A stretch of DNA of 64,000 bases from Tragulus kanchil (GCA_022376925.1 JAIOJX010000006.1:56880658-56944657); one strand, 5' to 3'. Counted from the first letter of the stretch, positions 1 to 14,202 are shown. Translations and numbers: made by a program. The notes: generated from the letters alone by a model not told the origin.

Positions 1-175
1 ATGATCTTCACCAAGTAACTTCATCTGCCTATGACTGTTTCCTCATCTGGACACTGGAGTTAATTAGAGTACCTACATCATAGGGCTGTTATGAGAATTA
101 AATGAGTTAATATTTGTCAAACACTTAGAGCAGAGGACATTGTAATGACTGCATTAGTGCTTGTGAAACACAGAC
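1..175 (+). repeat. MIR SINE fragment
   Basis: Old mammalian tRNA-derived MIR in sense orientation. Recognisable pieces are GTTTCCTCATCTGGA, GTACCTACATCATAGGG and ATTAAATGAGTTAATA. A second copy at 1107-1281 exists only because of the first local duplication. Confidence 0.75.
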
Positions 176-2004
176 GTTTTTGTGGAATGAATAATCTACC
201 TAGAATAAGACACAAAGAAAGAACCTTAATGAGCAAGTCCAGCCAGCTTACCCAAGGCCATCGCCTCTTTACTTTTCTTGTGCTGCAAATAACTCTTCCA
301 CACATTGCCTTAAGTAGATGCTTCCCTGTATAGTCCTGTAACCACTGGGTTTCCAACACAGCCTTCTTAGCTTTCTTTAGGCAGCATCACTGAGAACACA
401 TCTTCATTTTCCTGCAGCCCAGCCACTCCCGTGTACCTCAAATTAGAAGGACTGAGCAAATACTGTCTATCCTGTTAGACATCTATCCTAAGGCCCCATG
501 ATGTTACATCTTACTTATAGTCTCCTTTTTCTTTACTGGAATGCTTCATCATCCCAAGAATTATCTTGACTTTGAGGCTTTATTCATAAGAAATGCTTTG
601 TATTTATTAATATGAACAAGAGATCCCCTTAAAATGTTTTTAAAAGATCATTGTTTTTGGATTGTATTCTATCTTGTAGATAATGTCCCAGGTGTAGAAC
701 TACAATTTTTGTTTCATATAGTTCCCATTCAAACAATTAATACTTGAGGAATTCTCTAAGGTGATGAAACCAAAGATATGCATGTGGAAAAAAAAAAGTT
801 TAGAAAGTATTGGCTACTGAATAAGCTTCCTAGTTCTTCTTTGCCTGTGAAATATTATTTAGTGTGTAGTAGATATTTTCAAGGTTCTCAGACAGTTTCG
901 AGTATATTAGGTTGTTAAAATTGATTTAAATATCATGTCTCTGTGGTGTGGTGATCAAAAGAAGTTATCAATCATGGTGCTGCTGTTTCCTTTTTCACTT
1001 AGGCCAGTTCCTAGGACTTTTAAGGACAAGTTTCCATTCCTAGCCAAAGATGTCATTTGTTCCCCTTGAAAGGGGTTTGAATCAGAGATAAACATTTTCA
1101 AGCCTTATGATCTTCACCAAGTAACTTCATCTGCCTATGACTGTTTCCTCATCTGGACACTGGAGTTAATTAGAGTACCTACATCATAGGGCTGTTATGA
1201 GAATTAAATGAGTTAATATTTGTCAAACACTTAGAGCAGAGGACATTGTAATGACTGCATTAGTGCTTGTGAAACACAGACGTTTTTGTGGAATGAATAA
1301 TCTACCTAGAATAAGACACAAAGAAAGAACCTTAATGAGCAAGTCCAGCCAGCTTACCCAAGGCCATCGCCTCTTTACTTTTCTTGTGCTGCAAATAACT
1401 CTTCCACACATTGCCTTAAGTAGATGCTTCCCTGTATAGTCCTGTAACCACTGGGTTTCCAACACAGCCTTCTTAGCTTTCTTTAGGCAGCATCACTGAG
1501 AACACATCTTCATTTTCCTGCAGCCCAGCCACTCCCGTGTACCTCAAATTAGAAGGACTGAGCAAATACTGTCTATCCTGTTAGACATCTATCCTAAGGC
1601 CCCATGATGTTACATCTTACTTATAGTCTCCTTTTTCTTTACTGGAATGCTTCATCATCCCAAGAATTATCTTGACTTTGAGGCTTTATTCATAAGAAAT
1701 GCTTTGTATTTATTAATATGAACAAGAGATCCCCTTAAAATGTTTTTAAAAGATCATTGTTTTTGGATTGTATTCTATCTTGTAGATAATGTCCCAGGTG
1801 TAGAACTACAATTTTTGTTTCATATAGTTCCCATTCAAACAATTAATACTTGAGGAATTCTCTAAGGTGATGAAACCAAAGATAAGCATGTGGAAAAACA
1901 AAAGTTTAGAAAGTATTGGCTACTGAATAAGCTTCCTAGTTCTTCTTTGCCTGTGAAATATTATTTAGTGTGTAGTAGATATTTTCAATCCATGGTTCTC
2001 AGAC
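1..2004. repeat. Local direct duplication 1, period 1106
   Basis: Bases 1-893 recur at 1107-2004. The segment 894-1106 has no partner inside the window, so copy 1 probably starts upstream of base 1 and the copy joint is near 893. Differences are few: an A-run near 788 differs from 1894, and TCCAT is extra at 1989-1993, close to the joint. Confidence 0.85.
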
Positions 2005-2380
2005 TATGATTAGGGTGCTAAGAGTCTTACGAGGTAATATTTAGGGTTTGTGAGACCACGTCGGAAACCCTCCTCACAAAACAGAACAGCTTCTCTTCCT
2101 GTTTTATGTCTTAGGGTCCCAAACATTTCACTTAAGAAAAACATCTGTGCTTTAAAAATAAAAAAAAGATGAAGCAAAACCCTTTTGATAAACTATAAAC
2201 AGTTTAATTAATATTGAAATGAAGTGTTAAGGAAATTTAATTTTGTCAAACTTTGTTTCACTACAGTTGTAAATGTTAATCTTTGAAAGACTACATTGCA
2301 ATGCTGATTTTTACAATTTTTGTGTGTATATGTAGGTATATTAAAATATTACTTACCTTTTAAAAAAAAAAGTAAAGAAA
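1282..2380. other. Intron sequence, no feature recognised
   Basis: AT-rich DNA. The part up to about 2004 repeats 176-893. I see no gene or recognisable transposon. The short open frames on both strands are not supported by any family resemblance. Confidence 0.5.
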
Positions 2381-2780
2381 GAAACCAAGTCAGTAATAAA
2401 GTCCTTAAGAGGAAAAGGACAGTAAAAATTAGATTCTTAAAGACAAAATTAATAGCAAAAGATCAAAAAGCAAACATTAAAAATCTAAAGTAAAAATTAG
2501 ACTCTCAAACATACAATATTGCAAAACACAAAAATAGAAATTATGGAATTTATTTGAAAAAAATTGTACAAAGGTAAAAATAGGCTATAAAAATAAAAAT
2601 TGAAGGAATAATAAAGAACCATATTAGGACAGTATGAGGGAAGAAAGAAAAAGAGGGGAAGAATGAAAAAAAGAGGAAAAAATAAGAATACAAATTATAA
2701 GAAATTTTAAATAATAATAAAAAAATTTTAAAAAATATTCATAAAACTACATTTAATTTTTATTTTTAATAGGAGGCATG

Positions 2781-2839
<59 letters not shown>

Positions 2840-4260
2840 GTATTGAGATGAATGTTTGTGTGATTGCTTTGTTTTCCTGCTCCAATTGAGCTGCCTACTT
2901 AGAAAGTCCTCCAATATATCTAGGAATGTCTCTGGAGCTGTTGTTGGCACTATGGAGTCTTTTTAGTGTCAGATATTCTCTTGTCCCACCTTGTAATTGT
3001 TCTCGAAGTCTACAGTTAAGCCTCAAATGCACAATCTCATGTTAACTGCAGGACTTTATTTTGTTGCACCTGCCACTTTTGGGTTGGTTTCCTTCATTCT
3101 TTTTTTATTTTTCGTTAGATTGACCTCTGCTGACAAGTTTCTCCCCAGTGTCTGATCTTCACCCTGACCTGTGGGCATGAAAGTTGCCACCTATTTGGAC
3201 TTTTGCTCAAATATGCCATGAAGAGGGAGGGACACTGTAAACAAACTCTGCTGGTATTGGTGGGGCTAGTGCTCACAGTGGATGGACCACGTGGGTGTTA
3301 CTACAGCTGAAGGCTGCAAGGACCTCCCAGATCCAAGCTGCTCAGTCTCCCTGGTGCACCACGAGGGCACAGTCTCAGGTGGGCTGTGATCTCCTCAAGG
3401 GAGATGGTCTCAGGCTCTGATATTTCCGGCAGATATGAGCCATCCAGGATCTCAAGAAGTTGTGGGAAGGGATTGGCTCAATAACAGCTTGGCGGGGATG
3501 CAGTCTCTGGAGCCAATATTGCAGCAGGCCCTTGCTTTCTGCCTCTGGATGCTGTGCACCTGCCTCTCTTCCTCCAAGGAAGGTCAAAATCGGTGGCCTG
3601 CTTGACCTCCTTTGATATTTGCTAAGGTGCAATCCTTTGTTTTGTGACCATGCCAAGGGTCAGGGTGTGGCATTAGGGCTTTCCCATGGGAGGTCCTTTG
3701 TTTTTGTTTCTTTCTCTGGTGCTCCCATAGTTTGAGTTTTCCCTGTTCTGTCTGTGCTATGTCACATTATTTCCCTCAGATGCCCTTGCAGCATTCAGCC
3801 CTAGTCCTATCCCTAAGGACTGTGGATGTGGCCCATGCTTCTGCACTCAACCCAGACTCTGATGCAAGAGGATGTGAGTCTTTGAGTTACTTCTTGGCTG
3901 CTAATTTCCATTCAGCATGATCTCTGTGGTGAATCCTTTTGGATATGTTGCCCTCTGAGATTCTCTAGCTCCTATTGATCTCTGCTGTGAGAAGGTTTCC
4001 CACTGTGTGGGAACTTCTCCTTTATGACTCCTTCCCCAGAACAGGTCTCTATTCCAAAATCCTTTGTCTCCCTTTTCATCTTTATCCCTTGACATATTTT
4101 ATTTCAAAGATACCAAATTGCCTTTTAGTACCTGGGTCCTCTGCCAGCATTCAGAATTTGAAGTTGTTCACCATGCAGATGATCTTTTGATGTATTTGTA
4201 GGGGATAAAGTGGTCTCCCTGTCCTTTTCTTACCATCTTTGGACCACCACTCCAAAGACT
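2380..4260 (-). mobile_element. Probable L1 5'UTR-type sequence, reverse orientation
   Basis: An A-rich block (2380-2760) is followed by an AT microsatellite and a more GC-rich, stop-filled region (2840-4200). The order resembles the A-rich and GC-richer blocks of the L1 at 56290-63797. Near 4220-4245 the plus strand reads TTCTTACCATCTTTGGACCA, which looks like the reverse of an L1 5' start (AAGATGG type). The assignment rests on overall composition and this short motif, so it is tentative. Confidence 0.35.
2784..2836. repeat. AT dinucleotide microsatellite
   Basis: Uninterrupted (AT)n of 53 bases, about 26 units. It is long enough to be length-polymorphic. Confidence 0.95.
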
Positions 4261-6459
4261 ATATTCTTAATTACAATACTGTTTCACAACACCATTTCTA
4301 TGCTTTTTCAAGAAAGATGCACCATCAAGACACATGTAAAGCTAATTGTTGCAGTTAGGATCATGGTAATTAGGCACTATCTTAAAGCCAAATCTGAAAA
4401 AGTATATTTGGGATTTAAAAATGACTACAACAATCAAGAATTAAGTTGTAATCTGAGTTATGGAATCTAATTAAACCAATTCTCAGAATCCTGAAAAGTA
4501 AAAGTATAATGTGACAAAAGAAAATCTAGTGTTATTTTTGTATATCTCTTTCTGTCTTTAATATATATAATGAAAGCAAGAAACCATTACCATGACCACA
4601 CTGATGACAGAGTAACAGAGTCAGGAATCCTCATTAGTGATGCATCCTCTCTGATCATAACAACACTGACATGCTAATGATTTACTTTTCTAATAATGAA
4701 ATGTTCAGTTTTGACAGATTAAAAACTAGATTTACATTTCAAAAGAAGATTCTGAAAGCTTCTGTACTCTTCATATATTTATATTACAGTAAACTGAAGA
4801 TTATACAAGACAAGTACATAGGAGGTACAAAAATGAGTGTGGTAAATTTGTCAAACTCAGATAGATTAATTATTCAGAGAATATACAGCATACATAAAAA
4901 TAGGTAACTGAACTACTAAAGGCAATCCAGAGAAAAATCTGTAAGTACTCAGTTGGCACATATTACTCTTTCATTACAAAAATAAAAGTGCTGGAAACTT
5001 CAGGTCAAACAGCTAGTAAGGCAGGAACAGAGTACAGTTCTACCTAGCAAAAGAAAGAAAGAAACAAAAAAAATATGTTACAGATGAAAGCATGAGGCAA
5101 AAACAAACAAACAAACAAACAAAAATACCCCACAAGACCAAAAAATAAAATAAAATAAAAATAAAATGAAATAGGCAAACTGTCTAAAAAAGAATTTAGA
5201 TAATGATAGTAAGGAAATTTCAAAAAATATCAAAACTGGATGGAGAAAATACAAGAAGCATTTAATAAATTTTTAAAAGACATAGGAAAAATAGGGTTTC
5301 CCTGGTTGTCAGTGGGTAAAGAGTCTATCTTGCAGTGGTCTCCTGTCCTTTTCTTACCATCTTTGGACCACCACTCCAAAGACTATATTCTTAATTACAA
5401 TACTGTTTCACAACACCATTTCTATGCTTTTTCAAGAAAGATGCACCATCAAGACACATGTAAAGCTAATTGTTGCAGTTAGGATCATGGTAATTAGGCA
5501 CTATCTTAAAGCCAAATCTGAAAAAGTATATTTGGGATTTAAAAATGACTACAACAATCAAGAATTAAGTTGTAATCTGAGTTATGGAATCTAATTAAAC
5601 CAATTCTCAGAATCCTGAAAAGTAAAAGTATAATGTGACAAAAGAAAATCTAGTGTTATTTTTGTATATCTCTTTCTGTCTTTAATATATATAATGAAAG
5701 CAAGAAACCATTACCATGACCACACTGATGACAGAGTAACAGAGTCAGGAATCCTCATTAGTGATGCATCCTCTCTGATCATAACAACACTGACATGCTA
5801 ATGATTTACTTTTCTAATAATGAAATGTTCAGTTTTGACAGATTAAAAACTAGATTTACATTTCAAAAGAAGATTCTGAAAGCTTCTGTACTCTTCATAT
5901 ATTTATATTACAGTAAACTGAAGATTATACAAGACAAGTACATAGGAGGTACAAAAATGAGTGTGGTAAATTTGTCAAACTCAGATAGATTAATTATTCA
6001 GAGAATATACAGCATACATAAAAATAGGTAACTGAACTACTAAAGGCAATCCAGAGAAAAATCTGTAAGTACTCAGTTGGCACATATTACTCTTTCATTA
6101 CAAAAATAAAAGTGCTGGAAACTTCAGGTCAAACAGCTAGTAAGGCAGGAACAGAGTACAGTTCTACCTAGCAAAAGAAAGAAAGAAACAAAAAAAATAT
6201 GTTACAGATGAAAGCATGAGGCAAAAACAAACAAACAAACAAACAAAAATACCCCACAAGACCAAAAAATAAAATAAAATAAAAATAAAATGAAATAGGC
6301 AAACTGTCTAAAAAAGAATTTAGATAATGATAGTAAGGAAATTTCAAAAAATATCAAAACTGGATGGAGAAAATACAAGAAGCATTTAATAAATTTTTAA
6401 AAGACATAGGAAAAATAGGGTTTCCCTGGTTGTCAGTGGGTAAAGAGTCTATCTTGCAG
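4211..6459. repeat. Local direct duplication 2, period about 1124
   Basis: Copy 1 is 4211-5335 and copy 2 is 5336-6459, directly abutting. Copy 1 reads TGGTCTCCCTGTCC and copy 2 reads TGGTCTCCTGTCC right at the joint. Copy 1 ends inside a SINE head (5294-5335), which is complete only after copy 2 (6418-6645). Confidence 0.95.
4261..6417. other. AT-rich intron DNA within duplication 2
   Basis: No gene or named repeat recognised apart from an (AAAC)n run at 5101-5124, which recurs near 6226-6248, and the truncated SINE head at 5294-5335. Confidence 0.5.
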
Positions 6460-6645
6460 TGCAAGGGGCACTGGTTCCACCTCTGGCCCAGGAATATCCC
6501 ATGTGCCACAGAGTGGCTAGGCCAGTGTATCCAATTATGACCAGTGCTGTGTTGTGCATGTACCCAGAACCAGTGCTCTGCAACAAAAGATGCCACTGCA
6601 ATGGGAGGCCCACACACGCCAAAAAAAGATGGATGAAAACAAATG
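6418..6645 (+). mobile_element. CHR-like tRNA-derived SINE, old copy
   Basis: It begins GGGTTTCCCTGG, carries the A-box region CAGTGGGTAAAG, the diagnostic CTTGCAGTGCAAGGGGC, and the body GCCACTGCAATGGGAGGCCC followed by AAAAAGATGGATGAAAAC. Many CpG sites have decayed. It belongs to the same subfamily as the younger copies at 41585-41925 and 50636-50963. Confidence 0.85.
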
Positions 6646-8616
6646 ATGACTTAGAGGGAAAAAACAAATTTTCTAAAAAAGCCTAGAGCAGAGAAAGAAT
6701 AAACAAAGAGTGATAAACCACACAACCAGTTAAATTGAAGAATAGAAGTTGATAGCAGAATATATGAGAGAGAAGAATGGATAAGTGAATGGAAATAGAA
6801 TGACAGAAATACATGCTAAGGAGGATAATGAAGAAAAAAGCAATGAAATGAATTGAAGACAAATTTAGAGACCTCTGGGACAATATTGAGTGTACCAACA
6901 TTAAAATTATAGGAATCCTAGAAGAAAGGAAAAGAAAAGTGTATGAGAAAATATTTGATAAGATTATAGTGGAAAACTTGCTTGACATGGGAAATGAAAT
7001 AACCACCAAAGTCCAGGAAACACAGAGTCTCATACAGGATAAACCCAAAGAAAAATAAACCAAGATACATGTTAATCAAATTAACAAAAATTAAACACAA
7101 AGAAAAATATAAAAAGGAGCAAAAGAAAGGCAAACATAACATACAAATGAGTCCCCCAAAAACTTCCAGCTGATTTCTCAGTAGAAACTCTTCAGAAAGG
7201 AGTGTCAGGATATATCTAAAGTGAGGAAAGAGAAAAATCTACAACCAAGATAACTCCACCCTTCAAAGAACTCATTCAGATTTAAAGGTGAAATCAAAAG
7301 CTTTACAGATAAGAAAAAGCTAAGAGAACTGAGCTCCACCAAACCAGTCTTAAATGCTAAAGGAACTTCTCTAGTAGGAAACACAAGAGAATAAATATTC
7401 CCAACCTTCCCCCCAAAACCTTAAACAATTAAAAAAAAAAAGCTACAGGGACATATGCATAATTACTTTAATGTAAACAGACTAAATGCTTCAATCAAAT
7501 ACACAGAAACAAGACCCAGGTATATGTTGTGTAGAAGAGACCTATTTCAGATCTATGACCACATAGAGACTGAAAGCCAGAGTATGGAAAAAAGAAAAAT
7601 TCCATGCAAAAAGAAATCAAAAGATAGTGGGAGTAGCAATGCTCATATCAAACAAAATAGGTTTTAACAGAAAAAACTACTGCAAGAGATAAGAAAGGAC
7701 ACTACAGAATTCTAAAGGGGTAAATCCCAGAAGAAGATATAATAATTATCAATTTTTACATACCCAAAACAGAAGCACCTTAACACATAAGGTAAATGCT
7801 AACAAATCAACAGTAATGCCATTAAAAGGGAACCAACAGTAACACAGTATTAGTAGCGAATTTTAACACCCCACTTTCACCAGTGGACAGATCATTAAAA
7901 CAGAAAATTAATAAGGAAACATAAGCTATAAATCACACATTAGACTAGATGGCCTTAACTGATATCATTGGGATATTCCATCCCAAAATAAAATACATTT
8001 TTTCTCAAGTGCATTCGGAATATTTTCCAGCATACATCACATCTTGGCTCACAAATCAAGCTTAGGTAATTTTTAAAAAAACAGAAATTATATTAAGCAT
8101 CTTCTTTGACCACAAAACTATGAGACTAGATATCAATTATAGAAAAAATAAAATGTGAAAAACCTGAACACATGTAACCTGAACAGTACACGTCTAAAAA
8201 ACTAGATAGCACATGAGACATCAAAAGGGAAATAAACAAAAAATTTCTAGAAATAAATAATGAAAAAAATATGACAATACAAAACCTATGGGGATGAACA
8301 ACAACAGTTCTAAGCTGAATGTTTATAGCAAAACATGCCTACCTTGAGAAATGAGAAAACATCAAACAGCCTGACTTTGCACCTAAAGCAACTAGAAAAA
8401 GAAAAGCAAAAAACACATCAAAGTTTGTAGAAGAAAAGAAATTGTTAATATCAGAGCAGCAACAAATAAAAAAAGAAATGAAGGAAACAATAGCAAAGGT
8501 TGATAGAACTAAAAATACAGTTCTTTGAGAACATAAACAAAATTAAAAACCCACTAGCCAGACTCATCAAGGAAAAAAAAAAGGGATAAGAGACAAAAAA
8601 ATGAGAAGTTACAACA

Positions 8617-10775
8617 GACAGCAGAAAAATACAAAGGATCATAACAGACTATGAGTGATTATATTTTAATAAAATGGCTAACATGGAAAAAATTCACAAG
8701 TTCTTAGAAAAGTATAGCTTTCTAAAACTGAGCCAGGAAGAAACAGAAAACACAAACAACGATTCACATGCACCAAAACTTAAACTATCATAAAACAATC
8801 TTCAAACAAACCAAAGTCCAGAGTCAGATGCCTTCACAGGTGAATTCTATCAGAAGTTTAGAAAAGAACTAACACTTATCCTGCTAAAACTCTCCCAGAA
8901 AATAGAACGAGAAAGAAATCTCTGAAACTTGTTCTAAAAGGCTACCATCACCCTGATATGAAAACAAGACAAAGATACAATGAAAAGAAAACTATAGATC
9001 ACTACCAATGATAAAAAAAAGGAAAAAGAAAAACCTTTGAAAAAAATTCTAGCATCCAAGAACTCCTAAAATGAATCATATACTATAATCAAGTGGGTTT
9101 TACCCCAGGAATGCAAAGATTCTTCAATATATGCAATTTAATCAATATGATACACCATATTAACAAACTGAAAGATAAAGACAACATGATCACCTCAATA
9201 GACACTGAGAAAATTCAACATTAATTTATGATAAAAAATAAAACTCTATGAAAAGACATAGAAGGAACATACCTCAACATAATAAAAAACATATATGACA
9301 AAACGACAGGAAAGATATTCTCAACAGTGAAAAACTGAAAAGATTTCCTCTACGATCAGAAACGCAACACAGGTGTACACTGTTGACATTTAATAATGGC
9401 ATAACAAAGTTTTGAAAGTCCTAGCCATGACAATCAGAGAACAGAAGGAATAAAAGGAATCCAGATTGGAAAAGAAGGAATAGAAGGAATTGAGATAATA
9501 AATCGAAGGAATTCAGATTGGAAAAGAAGAAGTAAAATTCTGTTTACAGATACAGATACATAGAAGACCCTAAAGATTCCACCAAAAAGTTACTATAGCA
9601 AATCAATGAATACAGTAACGTTGCAGGATATAAAATTAATACACAAAAAAATCACTTACATTCCTGTGCATTAACAATGAGAATTCAAAAGCAAAGGACA
9701 GCAGAAAAATACAAAGGATCATAACAGACTATGAGTGATTATATTTTAATAAAATGGCTAACATGGAAAAAATTCACAAGTTCTTAGAAAAGTATAGCTT
9801 TCTAAAACTGAGCCAGGAAGAAACAGAAAACACAAACAACGATTCACATGCACCAAAACTTAAACTATCATAAAACAATCTTCAAACAAACCAAAGTCCA
9901 GAGTCAGATGCCTTCACAGGTGAATTCTATCAGAAGTTTAGAAAAGAACTAACACTTATCCTGCTAAAACTCTCCCAGAAAATAGAACGAGAAAGAAATC
10001 TCTGAAACTTGTTCTAAAAGGCTACCATCACCCTGATATGAAAACAAGACAAAGATACAATGAAAAGAAAACTATAGATCACTACCAATGATAAAAAAAA
10101 GGAAAAAGAAAAACCTTTGAAAAAAATTCTAGCATCCAAGAACTCCTAAAATGAATCATATACTATAATCAAGTGGGTTTTACCCCAGGAATGCAAAGAT
10201 TCTTCAATATATGCAATTTAATCAATATGATACACCATATTAACAAACTGAAAGATAAAGACAACATGATCACCTCAATAGACACTGAGAAAATTCAACA
10301 TTAATTTATGATAAAAAATAAAACTCTATGAAAAGACATAGAAGGAACATACCTCAACATAATAAAAAACATATATGACAAAACGACAGGAAAGATATTC
10401 TCAACAGTGAAAACTGAAAAGATTTCCTCTACGATCAGAAACGCAACACAGGTGTACACTGTTGACATTTAATAATGGCATAACAAAGTTTTGAAAGTCC
10501 TAGCCATGACAATCAGAGAACAGAAGGAATAAAAGGAATCCAGATTGGAAAAGAAGGAATAGAAGGAATTGAGATAATAAATCGAAGGAATTCAGATTGG
10601 AAAAGAAGAAGTAAAATTCTGTTTACAGATACAGATACATAGAAGACCCTAAAGATTCCACCAAAAAGTTACTATAGCAAATCAATGAATACAGTAACGT
10701 TGCAGGATATAAAATTAATACACAAAAAAATCACTTACATTCCTGTGCATTAACAATGAGAATTCAAAAGCAAAG
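8617..10775. repeat. Local direct duplication 3, period 1080
   Basis: Copy 1 is 8617-9696 and copy 2 is 9697-10775. It lies wholly within L1 ORF2, so L1 codons repeat out of order. The joint sits at a 4-base match (GACA). Copies differ by one A in a run (near 9329 versus 10409). Confidence 0.95.
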
Positions 10776-11195
10776 GACACAATGCCATTCTCCAGTGTAA
10801 CAAAAAGAATAAACCTAGGAACAAACCTATCTAAAGTGACAGAAGAAAACTGTAAGACATTGATGAAAGAAATCAAAGACAATATAAACAGATGAAGAGA
10901 CAAACCATGTTCTTAGATTGGAAGAATCAACATGGTGAAAAAGTCTATATTAGTCAAAGCAATCTATAGAGTCAATGCAATCTGAATCAAACTGCCAGTG
11001 GCATTCTTCACATAATTTGAAGCAAAAAAGTCACAATTTTTATGGAAACACAAAACAGAACAAATAGCCAAAGCAATCTGGAGAAAGAAAAATGGAGCTG
11101 GGAGTTTGACTTCAGACTATGCTACAAAGCTAACTCATCAAACAGTATGATACTGGCAGAATAACAGAAACATAGATGAATGGAACAAGGCAGAA

Positions 11196-13568
11196 AACCC
11201 ACAGATAAACCCATACACCTTGGCACCTTATTTGACAAAGCAGGCAAAAATATACAATAGAGAAAAGACACCGTCTTTAATAAGTGGCGCTGGGAAAACT
11301 GGAGAGCTACATGTAGAAGAATGAGTATTTCCTAATACCACACACAAAAACAAACTTAAAATGAATTAAAAACTTAAATGTAAAGCCAGAAACTGTAAAA
11401 CTCTTATCGGAAAACCTAGGCAGTATACTCTTTGAACAATATGATCCCCTTTGATCCATCTCCTAGAATAATGGAATAAACACAAAAATAATCAAATGAG
11501 ACCATATTAAGCATAAGGCCTTTCCACAGCAAAGGAAACAATAAAAAGATTAAAATATAGCTCAAAGAAGAGAAGAAAATAGTTGAAAATAAATCTGCAA
11601 AAAAGTAACCTCTAGAATTATATAAGCTGTTCATATGGCTAAATTAGGAAAACAAAAAGCCAAATAAAATAAGGGGCAGAAAACCTAAACAGATATTTCT
11701 CCTAAAAGCCTACAGATGGCCAAAAACACAAGAAAAGATGTTCAATATAACTAATAGAGGAATGAATGCAAATGAAAATGAAAAGGAAATATGTTCTCAC
11801 ACCAGTCAGAATGCCCAGCATAAAAAAATCTACAATAAACAATAAACATTGGAGATAGTGTGGATAAAAAGGGAACGCTCTTGCAATATTGGTGAGAATG
11901 TAAATTGATAGAGCCACTATGAAGAACAGCATGGAGATTCCTTAGAAAGCTAGGAACAGGACTACCACATGATTCATCAGCTCCACTCCTGGGCATATAA
12001 CCCAAGGAAATCATAATTGAAAAAGACACATGTACCCAAATGTTCATTGAAGCATCATTTACAATAGCTACAACATGGACGCAATCTAGATGTCCATCAA
12101 CAGATAAGTGAATATAGATGCTGTGGTACATATATACAATGGAATATTACTCAGCCATAAGAAGGAACACATCTGAGCCATTTATAATGAAATACATGAA
12201 CCTAGAGTAATATCATATATTAATGTATCTATGTGGAATCTAGAAAGATGGTACTGTTGGAGTATATGGAGGGGCTGCGATTGACATACAGCTATAGAGA
12301 ACAGACTTGTGGACACAGTGTGGGAGGGAGACAGTGAGGCAAACTTAGAGAGTAGCTTTGGAATATATACATTACCGTATGTAAAAAAGATAGACAGTGG
12401 GAATTGAGAACAGATAAACCAAACCTTGGCACCTTATTTGACAAAGCAGGCAGAAAAAACCTTTGTAAAACGGGGCTATAAATTTTTCCTAATACCACAC
12501 ACAAAAACAAACTTAAAATGAATTAAAAACTTAAATGTAAAGCCAGAAACTGTAAAACTCTTATCGGAAAACCTAGGCAGTATACTCTTTGAACAATATG
12601 ATCCCCTTTGATCCATCTCCTAGAATAATGGAATAAACACAAAAATAATCAAATGAGACCATATTAAGCATAAGGCCTTTCCACAGCAAAGGAAACAATA
12701 AAAAGATTAAAATATAGCTCAAAGAAGAGAAGAAAATAGTTGAAAATAAATCTGCAAAAAAGTAACCTCTAGAATTATATAAGCTGTTCATATGGCTAAA
12801 TTAGGAAAACAAAAAGCCAAATAAAATAAGGGGCAGAAAACCTAAACAGATATTTCTCCTAAAAGCCTACAGATGGCCAAAAACACAAGAAAAGATGTTC
12901 AATATAACTAATAGAGGAATGAATGCAAATGAAAATGAAAAGGAAATATGTTCTCACACCAGTCAGAATGCCCAGCATAAAAAAATCTACAATAAACAAT
13001 AAACATTGGAGATAGTGTGGATAAAAAGGGAACGCTCTTGCAATATTGGTGAGAATGTAAATTGATAGAGCCACTATGAAGAACAGCATGGAGATTCCTT
13101 AGAAAGCTAGGAACAGGACTACCACATGATTCATCAGCTCCACTCCTGGGCATATAACCCAAGGAAATCATAATTGAAAAAGACACATGTACCCAAATGT
13201 TCATTGAAGCATCATTTACAATAGCTACAACATGGACGCAATCTAGATGTCCATCAACAGATAAGTGAATATAGATGCTGTGGTACATATATACAATGGA
13301 ATATTACTCAGCCATAAGAAGGAACACATCTGAGCCATTTATAATGAAATACATGAACCTAGAGTAATATCATATATTAATGTATCTATGTGGAATCTAG
13401 AAAGATGGTACTGTTGGAGTATATGGAGGGGCTGCGATTGACATACAGCTATAGAGAACAGACTTGTGGACACAGTGTGGGAGGGAGACAGTGAGGCAAA
13501 CTTAGAGAGTAGCTTTGGAATATATACATTACCGTATGTAAAAAAGATAGACAGTGGGAAATTGAGAT
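11196..13568. repeat. Local direct duplication 4, period about 1157
   Basis: Copy 1 is about 11196-12405 and copy 2 about 12406-13568. From 11331/12488 onward the copies match closely. The first 80 bases of copy 2 are a collapsed version of 11196-11330 with large losses (CTTGGCACCTTATTTGACAA is shared, then AAAACGGGG replaces a longer stretch). This is a damaged end, not clean breakage. Confidence 0.9.
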
Positions 13569-13948
13569 CCTTGTACGATGCATGGATCTCAAACCTGGTG
13601 CTAGGTGAAAATCTAGAGGGGGTAGATGGTGTGTCAGGTGGGAGGGAGGTTCAAAGAAGGGGCCATATGGCTAATTCATACTGATGTATGGCAGAAACCA
13701 ACACAGCATTGTAAAGCAATTATCATTCGAATAGAAATAAAGTGTATGCATCATGTATAATTATGATCGCTATATATAACAAAATAAAAAATCTAACAAT
13801 ATATACAACAATCATGTCAATTATTATACATAATTGGGTTTATAATGCAGATGATACTATAAATTGGGGAAAAGGGAAATAAGGAACTATAGAAGAATAA
13901 AATTGTTATAATCTACCAGTTTTAGATCAGCATTAGTTTGAAGGATAC

Positions 13949-14202
13949 TGTGATATTATATGGGCTTTCCCAAAGATTCAGCGGGTAAAGAATTCACCTA
14001 CCAATGCTGCAGATACAGTAAATATAAATGTGATTCCTGAATCAGGAAGATCTCTCAGAGGAAGAAATGGCAACCCACTCCAGTATTACTGCCTGAAGAA
14101 TCCCACGAACAGAGGAGCTTGGTGGGCTACAGTCCATGGGTTTGCAAAGAGTTGGATGCAACTTAACACACAGGCACCGATAACTATGTGATATTATATG
14201 GG
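13949..14202 (+). mobile_element. Bov-tA SINE with target-site duplication
   Basis: A tRNA-like head (GGGCTTTCCCAAAGATTCAG, GATTCCTGAATC) is fused to a BovA body (AATGGCAACCCACTCCAGTA, GGTGGGCTACAGTCCATGGG, AAAGAGTTGGATGCAACTTA). A flanking direct repeat TGTGATATTATATGG occurs at 13949-13963 and 14187-14201. Bov-tA is confined to ruminants. Confidence 0.92.

Larger units (their letters stand above)
6680..13745 (+). mobile_element. Degenerate L1 LINE (ORF1 end, ORF2, 3'UTR)
   Basis: The ORF1 RNA-binding region is recognisable at about 6860-7140 (frame reads DLWDNIE... then IVENLLDMGNE). The ORF2 endonuclease start is near 7455 (NVNRLNA, then a broken QETHF region). ORF2 text runs through endonuclease, reverse transcriptase and C-terminus, with many stops and frameshifts. 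The FADD catalytic box is destroyed near 10625-10650. The 3'UTR (13400-13745) ends with the L1 tail CATTGTAAAGCAATTATC. Two local duplications (3 and 4) inflate it, so the real element is about 4.9 kb. It is not capable of movement. Confidence 0.88.

Noticed and set aside
3375..3656. Open frame of 93 residues, minus strand
   Set aside because: No recognised domain. It sits in probable L1 5'UTR-type DNA, has no splice or promoter context, and its length is expected by chance in GC-richer DNA.
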